From JAUYQR01 sp031377265 (GTDB lineage: Bacteria; Pseudomonadota; Alphaproteobacteria; Rhodobacterales; Rhodobacteraceae), in contig NZ_JANMET010000119.1 in assembly GCF_031377265.1 (NCBI RefSeq), forward strand, positions 1 to 6,848: DNA of 6,848 nt. The letters run 5' to 3'. A program made the position numbers and the translations under genes. Position 1 is the first letter of the stretch. Each line of letters opens with the position of its first letter. Of this stretch, positions 1 to 4,618 are shown in pieces. Below the pieces are notes generated by a model. The model worked only from the letters and a program-made list of their open reading frames with translations. It was not told the DNA's origin and did no database searches.

Positions 1-96
1 AGCGTCAGACCACTCGATCACGCCACGCAGTCATTCGGCCCTTGCCTATTGCCCGAGTCCAGCGACAGCGTCTCCCGCAAACATCAATGCTTGATC

Positions 97-459
97 TCAC
101 GTGAGGATGTCCAAAGCATGACCGGAAAGCTCGAACGCCGATCCACGTGCATCGCGCAGATCGGTTCCACCAAGGTTGTCGACTGATCCGACTCCTATTC
201 CAAAGCGCGTTGGCAGCGCTTGTTTGTCGGCTTTCAGTCTGGCCGAGATCAGAGCAACTGCGCGCAGGTAAAATGCTGGACTCAAGACCAGCTGCCACCC
301 GTCCCCGCGATATCGGGTGAACTTTGTGTTCTCGCCTGTGTACTCGCTCAGGAATTTTGCCGTTGCCGCAATATTTTCCATCGTCGCCTCAAGCTTGAGA
401 CGCGAGGCCTTGCTCGATCCGATAAGATCACCTGTAAGGACAGCATAGAGGAGTTCCAT
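97..459 (-). CDS. SatD-like small protein with a nucleotide-cyclase-like fold, probably C-terminally truncated
   Basis: Encodes 120 residues from ATG (457-459) to TGA (97-99). The pattern fits the SatD family and, more distantly, class III nucleotide cyclases. An N-terminal strand ends in TGDLIGSS with Asp11; a GDGW hairpin carries Asp53 after FTRYR; then come RFGIGVGSV (85-93) and GGTDLRDARGSAFELSG (97-113). The two Asp sit where cyclases bind metal, but the Asn/Arg of the cyclase transition-state motif are not visible at 'SAFELSGHALD', so cyclase activity is doubtful. SatD proteins are usually near 200 residues with a C-terminal part that can include an HTH; this one stops right after the N-terminal domain. 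Reading on past the stop in the same frame gives plausible protein (residues like ALMFAGDAVAGLGQ) before two more stops, which suggests decay. No good Shine-Dalgarno precedes the ATG. It has its own upstream region of about 100 bp containing a repeat array. Molecular function is unknown. Confidence 0.68.
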   Translation of the reverse strand: MELLYAVLTGDLIGSSKASRLKLEATMENIAATAKFLSEYTGENTKFTRYRGDGWQLVLSPAFYLRAVALISARLKADKQALPTRFGIGVGSVDNLGGTDLRDARGSAFELSGHALDILT

Positions 460-460
460 G

Positions 461-565
461 TGCAGAGCATAGAGCTTGCACGCGAATATGCAAGTTAAAA
501 AGCTTGCACTTTATAAATCAAGTTTTTTAGCTTGCACACAGGTAAGCAACCCCTCAGACTTGCCT
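461..565 (-). promoter_or_regulatory. Tandem operator-like array: dyads repeating every 28 bp upstream of the SatD-like gene
   Basis: The plus-strand 9-mer AGCTTGCAC occurs at 473-481, 501-509 and 529-537, with starts exactly 28 bp apart. Each copy is the right half of an imperfect dyad; the best is TGCAAG-N8-CTTGCA at 489-508. The unit at 517-536 (ATCAAG left half) and the one at 461-480 (TGCAGA left half) are weaker. A fourth degenerate unit in the same phase has CAA at 547-549 and CTTGC at 559-563, running into the end of sufT. Units are 21 bp with 7-bp spacers. The array fills the interval between sufT and the SatD-like start codon and ends one base before it. An AT-rich stretch (TTATAA read on the minus strand, 511-516) could be a -10 element inside it. 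Cooperative repressor binding is inferred; the binding protein is unknown. Confidence 0.6.
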
Positions 566-926
566 ACATGAACCCCAGTTCCAGCTTTGCCTCATCCGAC
601 ATCATGTCCATTCCCCACGGCGGATCGAAGGTCATGTGCACATCGACATGCTTGACCCCGGCCAAAGGTTCCACCGCGTCTGCCACCCATCCCGGCATTT
701 CGCCCGCGACAGGGCAGCCGGGCGCGGTCAGCGTCATGGTGATGTCGACAGCGTTCTCTGGGCCGATCTCGATGGTATAGACCAGACCCAGATCATAGAT
801 GTTCACTGGGATTTCCGGGTCAAAGACCGTGCGGCAGGCCTCGACCACCTGCTCGTAAAGCGGGTGGTCCGTGGTGGACGGCTTGATCAGCGGCGCGCCT
901 TCGATCTGGTCCGGCATGGAGGTCAT
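564..926 (-). CDS. sufT: Fe-S cluster assembly/maturation protein SufT (MIP18/DUF59 family)
   Basis: Encodes 120 residues, the usual size for stand-alone DUF59/MIP18-family SufT proteins, which act in the cytoplasm in maturation of iron-sulfur proteins alongside the SUF machinery. Visible family signatures are FDPEIPVNIYDLGLVY (35-50), a hydrophobic strand DITMTLTAPGCP (61-72) with the conserved reactive Cys71, a helix containing GEMPGWVADAV, and the C-terminal strand VDVHMTFDPPWGMDMMSDEAK (94-114). The ATG at 924-926 is preferred: AGGA lies about ten bases upstream and a good promoter ends about 30 bases upstream. A TTG six codons earlier (942-944) is an alternative but would put the AGGA inside the gene. 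It lies 86 bp downstream of ssb on the same strand and has its own promoter. No other suf gene is visible here. The family assignment is secure; the exact client proteins are not known from sequence. Confidence 0.93.
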   Translation of the reverse strand: MTSMPDQIEGAPLIKPSTTDHPLYEQVVEACRTVFDPEIPVNIYDLGLVYTIEIGPENAVDITMTLTAPGCPVAGEMPGWVADAVEPLAGVKHVDVHMTFDPPWGMDMMSDEAKLELGFM

Positions 927-963
927 GGCTGGGGTTTCCTGCAATCGCCCGAGTTGTTGAGCA

Positions 964-994
964 ATTATATAGGGATTACCCCGCCATTGGTCCA
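964..994 (-). promoter_or_regulatory. Putative sigma70-type promoter of sufT
   Basis: On the minus strand a perfect TATAAT (plus 964-969) overlaps TATATA (966-971). The hexamer TGGACC (plus 989-994) lies 17 bp upstream of TATATA, or 19 bp upstream of TATAAT. Transcription would start near 957 and leave a leader of about 30 nt before the ATG at 926. Prediction by eye only. Confidence 0.5.
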
Positions 995-1012
995 GAGGCC
1001 TCGCAAAGTCGC

Positions 1013-1567
1013 TTAGAACGGAATTTCGTCATCCATGTCGGACCGCCCGCCCGCAGGCGCGCCCCCGCCAGAAGTGCCCCCCGACGTGCCGCCCGAATAG
1101 CCGCCGCGGCCGCCAGATGCCGGGGCCTGTCCGCCGCCCTGACCGCCGCCAAACTCGTCATAGCCGCCGCGATCGTCATAACCGCCACCGGCGCTGGCAC
1201 CGCCCGATCCGCCGTCGCGCCCACCCAGCAGGGTCAATTCACCCCGGAACTGGCGCAGCACGATTTCGGTCGTATAGCGGTCGGCACCAGACTGGTCCTG
1301 CCATTTGCGGGTTTCCAGCTGCCCCTCGATATAAACCGTGGAGCCTTTCTTCAGATATTGCTCGGCAATCTTGCCCAAGGGTTCGTTGAAGATCGCCACC
1401 GAATGCCATTCGGTGCGTTCCTTGCGCTCGCCCGTGGCCTTGTCGCGCCAGTTTTCCGAGGTGGCGATCCGCAGGTTCACCACCTTGCCGCCGTTCGGAA
1501 AGCTGCGCACCTCCGGGTCGCGGCCCAGATTGCCGACGATGATGACCTTGTTGACCGATCCCGCCAT
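1013..1567 (-). CDS. ssb: Single-stranded DNA-binding protein SSB
   Basis: Encodes 184 residues, a typical bacterial SSB length. SSB tetramers coat single-stranded DNA in replication, recombination and repair, and recruit partner proteins through an acidic tail. The OB fold spans about residues 4-114: NKVIIVGNLGRDPEVR at the start, then ENWRDKATGERKERTEWHSVAIF, KGSTVYIEGQLETRKWQD and TEIVLRQF. The DNA-stacking aromatics line up with E. coli SSB: Trp40, Trp54, Phe60 and Trp89. A Gly-rich flexible linker (about 116-174, including GGTSGGTSGG) leads to the tail MDDEIPF, the partner-binding tip. The start ATG (1565-1567) gives the conserved MAGSVNKV beginning and has AGGGAG a few bases upstream. 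The open frame continues upstream to 1750, but that part does not resemble SSB and would cover the likely promoter. The gene is divergent from the lytic transglycosylase gene and upstream of sufT. Nothing abnormal is seen in it. Confidence 0.97.
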   Translation of the reverse strand: MAGSVNKVIIVGNLGRDPEVRSFPNGGKVVNLRIATSENWRDKATGERKERTEWHSVAIFNEPLGKIAEQYLKKGSTVYIEGQLETRKWQDQSGADRYTTEIVLRQFRGELTLLGGRDGGSGGASAGGGYDDRGGYDEFGGGQGGGQAPASGGRGGYSGGTSGGTSGGGAPAGGRSDMDDEIPF

Positions 1568-1591
1568 GATGCTCTCCCTGATTCCGTTCGG

Positions 1592-1608
1592 GGGCAGCAT
1601 TGCCGCCC
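1592..1608 (-). other. Small hairpin in the ssb 5' leader
   Basis: On the minus strand GGGCGGC and GCTGCCC flank a three-base AAT loop. All seven positions pair, one as a G-U wobble. It lies between the proposed ssb promoter and the ribosome binding site. It may be incidental in GC-rich DNA; no regulator is implied. Confidence 0.3.
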
Positions 1609-1622
1609 TATGGTTAATGATC

Positions 1623-1651
1623 GGTATAGACAGGCCGGTCGCACGCTGCAA
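1623..1651 (-). promoter_or_regulatory. Putative promoter of ssb
   Basis: On the minus strand TTGCAG (plus 1646-1651) and TATACC (plus 1623-1628) are separated by exactly 17 bp. This predicts a start near 1616 and a leader of about 50 nt before the ATG at 1567. The hexamers match consensus only moderately. No clear alphaproteobacterial LexA box (GTTC-N7-GTTC) was found in the leader or promoter. Confidence 0.4.
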
Positions 1652-1753
1652 CTCGCCTTGACGCTGGACCGTGGGGCCGGCACTGCGGCAAAGCACCGGC
1701 GAAACGCCGCCGAAGCGGTTGGGTGGGGTAGGGAATGCCCAACGATTCACGGC

Positions 1754-1781
1754 TGGAAAAGTGCCGCCAATCCCGTATAGT
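1754..1781 (+). promoter_or_regulatory. Putative promoter of the lytic transglycosylase gene
   Basis: TGGAAA (1754-1759) and TATAGT (1776-1781) are 16 bp apart on the plus strand. The predicted transcription start is near 1788, just before the signal-peptide start codons at 1798 and 1810. It lies downstream of the first in-frame ATG at 1735, which argues against that start. The 1568-1809 interval is therefore a divergent ssb/transglycosylase promoter region. Confidence 0.4.
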
Positions 1782-1809
1782 CACCGCTGGTGTCGGGATG
1801 GGTCGGGAC

Positions 1810-2418
1810 ATGCTTCGGTTTGCAATCATATCTGCCCTGGTTTTGGCAGCAGCACTGCTTGCGCCTGCAAAGCCAGTCCTTGCCGAAGGTCTTGACCTGA
1901 CCAGTTCAACCAAATCCCGCACCGCGATCTTCAAGTCGCAAGGCAAGCTGCTGGAAGGCAAGCTGGCCAAGCAATACAGCGGCTCGGTCCGGTTGACGCC
2001 GAAGGCCAAAAAGGGTGCGGTCGCGGACGAAGGTCTGCCGACCTACGGCGGCAGCTACAAGGGCGAGTATCTTGAGGTGGCGCGCGCGCTGGCACGCAAG
2101 CACGGGGTGCCCGAAGACCTGTTTTTGCGGCTGGTGCAACAGGAAAGCGGCTGGAACCCCGGCGCCTTGTCGATCAAGGGCGCGCGCGGGCTGGCCCAGC
2201 TTATGCCCGACACCGCGGTGGCGCTTGGCGTCGACATCAACGATCCGGAACAGAATCTGGAAGGCGGCGCGCGCTATCTGCGCATGATGTTCGACAAATT
2301 CGGCAGCTGGAAGCTGGCGCTCGCCGCCTATAACGCCGGGCCGGGCGCGGTCGAGGAACATGACGGCGTGCCACCGTTTGATGAGACGAAGAACTACGTG
2401 CTGGCCATCCTCGGCTGA
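1810..2418 (+). CDS. Secreted lytic transglycosylase (SLT domain, GH23-like)
   Basis: Encodes 202 residues from ATG 1810. It likely cleaves the glycan strands of peptidoglycan between N-acetylmuramic acid and N-acetylglucosamine in the periplasm, forming 1,6-anhydro ends. Residues 1-25 form a signal peptide: MLRF, a hydrophobic run (AIISALVLAAALLAP), then KPVLA with cleavage likely before EG. There is no lipobox Cys. A basic, low-complexity stretch (31-75) links to the catalytic domain (about 85-200). This has LFLRLVQQESGWNPGALSIKGARGLAQLMP (104-133) with catalytic Glu112 in the QQES motif, the family motif ARGLAQLMP, and LAAYNAGPGAV (171-181). The protein is small and has no LysM or SPOR domain, so it is a minimal SLT enzyme. 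Starts at 1798 or 1735 are possible; 1735 would lie upstream of the likely promoter and add an unusually long leader to the signal peptide. The gene ends 15 bp from the convergent kup gene, and no clear intrinsic terminator lies between them. Confidence 0.93.
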   Translation: MLRFAIISALVLAAALLAPAKPVLAEGLDLTSSTKSRTAIFKSQGKLLEGKLAKQYSGSVRLTPKAKKGAVADEGLPTYGGSYKGEYLEVARALARKHGVPEDLFLRLVQQESGWNPGALSIKGARGLAQLMPDTAVALGVDINDPEQNLEGGARYLRMMFDKFGSWKLALAAYNAGPGAVEEHDGVPPFDETKNYVLAILG

Positions 2419-2433
2419 TCTCGCTTGCGCCCG

Positions 2434-4416
2434 TCAGACTGAGACGCGCTCGCCCAACTCCACCACCCGATCGCGTGGCAAGTGATAAAAGTCCGATGGG
2501 TCGGCGGCAAGCCGTGACAACATCGCATAAATCCGGTCGAGTAAGCGTTTCACCCCAAACGGGCCAGACACAATCGGACGTCGACGCCCGAGGAAAAAGC
2601 TGGAGCGCATTACGTCGAACTTTAGCCCGGCCTTGCGCGCATGCGTCATCGCCCGCGAGACATTGGGCGTCTCCATAAAGCCAAATCGCAGCGTAATGCG
2701 CCCGAAACGCGCATTCAGCGCCTCATAGCTTGCCCGCTCCTCCGGCTCCGCGGTCGGGGTGCGCAGGGTCTCGATGGTCAGGATCACGTTCATCTCATGC
2801 AAAACCCGGTTGTGCTTGAGATTGTGCAGCAGGGCCGAAGGCACCACATCGGGATCGGGGCTCAGAAAGAACGCCGTTCCGGGCACGATGTGCGCCGATG
2901 TCTTGGCCATCGATTTCACAAAGCCGGGCAGCGGCACATGCTGGCGCAGCGCGCGGGTCAGAACGCTTTGCGTGCCGCGCCACCAGGCCCACATGATCAC
3001 GCCTACCAGCAACGCAATCGCCAGCGGCACATAGCCGCCGTCAGCAACCTTCGTCAGGTTCGAGGCAAGAAAAACCGCCTCCAGCGCAAAGATCGGCCCG
3101 GTGACCAGCACGGCAACCGGCCATGACAAAATCTTGGATTCGATGAGGTAAAGACAGGCGAGCGTCGTGGTAACCAGCATCGTGCCGGTCACCGCAATCC
3201 CGTAAGCCGAGGCAAGCGCTGCCGAAGTCTTGAAGCTCATCACCAGCCACAGCACCCCGAACAGCAAGATCCAGTTGATCGCCCCGATGTAGATCTGCCC
3301 GCTTTGGTTGGCCGAGGTGTGGCGGATGGCCAGCCGTGGCAGCAAGCCCAGCTGTATCGCCGCCCGCCCCATGGAAAACGCGCCCGAGATCACCGCCTGC
3401 GCCGCAATCACCGTGGCCGCAGTGGCCAGCAGCACCAGAAACGGCAGCATCGCCTGCGGTGCCATCGCAAAGAACGGGTTGCGCAGGGTTTCGGGGTGCG
3501 TCAGCACCAGCGCGCCCTGGCCCAGATAGTTCAGCACCAGTGCCGGAAACACCAAAACGATCCACGCGGTGATGATCGGCTTGCGCCCGAAATGGCCAAG
3601 ATCGGCATACAGCGCCTCGGCCCCCGTTACCGCCAGAAACACCGCGCCAAGCACGGCAAAGGCGATCATCTGGTTGTGCAAAAGGAATGTCAGACCCCAA
3701 ACCGGATTGAACGCCCGCAGAACCTCTGGGGCAGCAATCGTGTGCCAGATGCCCAGTCCGGCAAGCACCAGAAACCAAAGTACGGTGATCGGGCCAAAGG
3801 TTCCTGCAATCGTCGCTGTCCCCTGCCGTTGGATCATGAACAAAGCGAAAAGAATGCCCATGGTTACCGGCACGACCAAGGTTTTCAGGGCGGGCACTAC
3901 CAGCTCGGCGCCCTCCACGGCAGACAGCACTGAAATCGCCGGAGTGATGATCGCATCGCCGAAAAACAGCGCTGCGCCGATGATCGCTAGCGTCAGGATC
4001 GGAACTGACCGGCGACCAACTGCCAGTCGTACCTTGGTATAAAGCGCCAGCACCCCGCCTTCGCCACGGTTGTCGACGCGCAACAGAAAGCTCACGTATT
4101 TGACTGACACGATCAGGATCAGTGTCCAGATCAACAGCGACAGCAGGCCCAGCACATCGGCCTGCCCGACGGCGCCACCTTGGCTGACCGAGGTCAGCGC
4201 CTCGCGGAATGCATAGATCGGGCTGGTCCCGATGTCGCCGTAGACCACGCCGACGGCCCCGATCACCAGCGCTGCAAACGGCTGTGGTGCCGGCTGCTCG
4301 ACCGGCTCTTCGGTTTCGTCGCGCAGATAGTCCGCGATATCCAGCTCGGCTTCATCAAGCTGGTCAAACGGTGGTCTGTCCGTGCTTTTCGGGATCGGCG
4401 AATTAGGTTCTATCAT
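2434..4416 (-). CDS. kup: Low-affinity K+ (K+/H+ symport) transporter Kup
   Basis: Encodes 660 residues, close to the normal length of bacterial Kup/HAK/KT proteins, which import potassium across the inner membrane. Residues 1-45 are an acidic cytoplasmic extension (DEAELDIADYLRDETEEP), longer than in E. coli Kup. The membrane core (about 46-480, roughly a dozen helices) begins with the hallmark GVVYGDIGTSPIYAFREAL (56-74). It continues with LLRVDNRGEGGVLAL (111-125), FFGDAIITPAISVLSAVEGAE (151-171), GAEALYADLGHFGRKPI (265-281), LNYLGQGALVL (295-305), AAQAVISGAFSMGRAAIQLG (338-357), TSANQSGQIYIGAINW (367-382) and ASAYGIAVTGTM (402-413). The cytoplasmic C-terminal domain has PGTAFFLSPDPDVVPSALLHNLKHNRVLHE (512-541) and ends FYHLPRDRVVELGERVSV. 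All signature segments are intact. The ATG at 4414-4416 is preceded only by a weak GGTAAAG-like ribosome site. The gene follows the ABC operon on the same strand after a 202-bp gap with structured leader DNA. Confidence 0.97.
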   Translation of the reverse strand: MIEPNSPIPKSTDRPPFDQLDEAELDIADYLRDETEEPVEQPAPQPFAALVIGAVGVVYGDIGTSPIYAFREALTSVSQGGAVGQADVLGLLSLLIWTLILIVSVKYVSFLLRVDNRGEGGVLALYTKVRLAVGRRSVPILTLAIIGAALFFGDAIITPAISVLSAVEGAELVVPALKTLVVPVTMGILFALFMIQRQGTATIAGTFGPITVLWFLVLAGLGIWHTIAAPEVLRAFNPVWGLTFLLHNQMIAFAVLGAVFLAVTGAEALYADLGHFGRKPIITAWIVLVFPALVLNYLGQGALVLTHPETLRNPFFAMAPQAMLPFLVLLATAATVIAAQAVISGAFSMGRAAIQLGLLPRLAIRHTSANQSGQIYIGAINWILLFGVLWLVMSFKTSAALASAYGIAVTGTMLVTTTLACLYLIESKILSWPVAVLVTGPIFALEAVFLASNLTKVADGGYVPLAIALLVGVIMWAWWRGTQSVLTRALRQHVPLPGFVKSMAKTSAHIVPGTAFFLSPDPDVVPSALLHNLKHNRVLHEMNVILTIETLRTPTAEPEERASYEALNARFGRITLRFGFMETPNVSRAMTHARKAGLKFDVMRSSFFLGRRRPIVSGPFGVKRLLDRIYAMLSRLAADPSDFYHLPRDRVVELGERVSV

Positions 4417-4433
4417 GCTTTACCGGGGGCGCG

Positions 4434-4477
4434 GAAACCGGCAGACACCGGTTTCGGTGGGCTTGGGCAACCAAGCC
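4434..4477 (-). promoter_or_regulatory. Structured kup mRNA leader: two tandem perfect hairpins
   Basis: Reading along the kup transcript, the first hairpin has GGCTTGG and CCAAGCC arms around a TTGC loop (plus 4460-4477). After four bases comes a second with GAAACCGG and CCGGTTTC arms around a six-base loop (plus 4434-4455). The start codon follows 17 bases later. Neither is followed by a T tract, so they are not typical intrinsic terminators. A CCGGT at plus 4422-4426, next to the weak ribosome site, could compete with the 3' arm of the second hairpin for its ACCGG, giving a possible on/off switch for translation. The pairing is seen in the sequence; a regulatory role is inferred. Confidence 0.45.
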
Positions 4478-4579
4478 ATGGCAGGGGCGCGCGTCTGCTC
4501 CATAGGGTTACCGCAAGGCTGCGAACAAGCCACTCCCTACACCCGTTTGGGGGCACCCGGAAAGCTGATTGAACATGCC

Positions 4580-4602
4580 GGTCATGCAATACTGCCATGA
4601 CC
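4580..4602 (-). other. Inverted repeat after the ABC ATPase gene
   Basis: GGTCATG and CATGACC form a perfect 7-bp stem around a 9-base loop, starting 16 bp after the ATPase stop codon in its direction of transcription. There is no T run behind it, so it may be a processing or stabilising 3' structure or a Rho-associated end rather than an intrinsic terminator. The rest of 4417-4618 holds the kup leader and no convincing gene or consensus promoter. Confidence 0.3.
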
Positions 4603-4618
4603 CTTCCAGGATCAAGCG

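Noticed and set aside
461..565. Possible mini CRISPR array because of the 28-bp spacing
   Set aside because: 28 bp is the whole period, not the repeat length. The repeated part is an imperfect dyad of about 21 bp with 7-bp gaps, too short for spacers, and there are no cas genes.
927..944. TTG start for sufT six codons earlier
   Set aside because: The AGGA ribosome site would then lie inside the gene, and the ATG at 926 fits the leader length better.
1568..1660. LexA/SOS box controlling ssb
   Set aside because: No convincing GTTC-N7-GTTC site was found in the leader or promoter.
1568..1750. Upstream extension of the ssb reading frame
   Set aside because: The extra residues do not resemble SSB, they cover the likely promoter, and the ATG at 1567 has a good ribosome site and the conserved N-terminus.
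1906..2361. Minus-strand open frame opposite the lytic transglycosylase
   Set aside because: The plus strand encodes an intact SLT domain with catalytic Glu. The antisense frame has no recognisable motif.
3304..3933. Long plus-strand open frame of about 209 codons opposite kup
   Set aside because: It is antisense to a clearly conserved membrane protein, is Arg/His/Gln-rich, and shows no family features, which is typical of GC-rich shadow frames.
4500..4528. kup promoter with TTGTTC as -35
   Set aside because: The hexamer at the expected -10 position is a very poor match, so no promoter is called.
4580..4602. Intrinsic terminator for the ABC operon
   Set aside because: The stem is perfect, but no T tract follows on the transcribed strand, so it is reported only as an inverted repeat.
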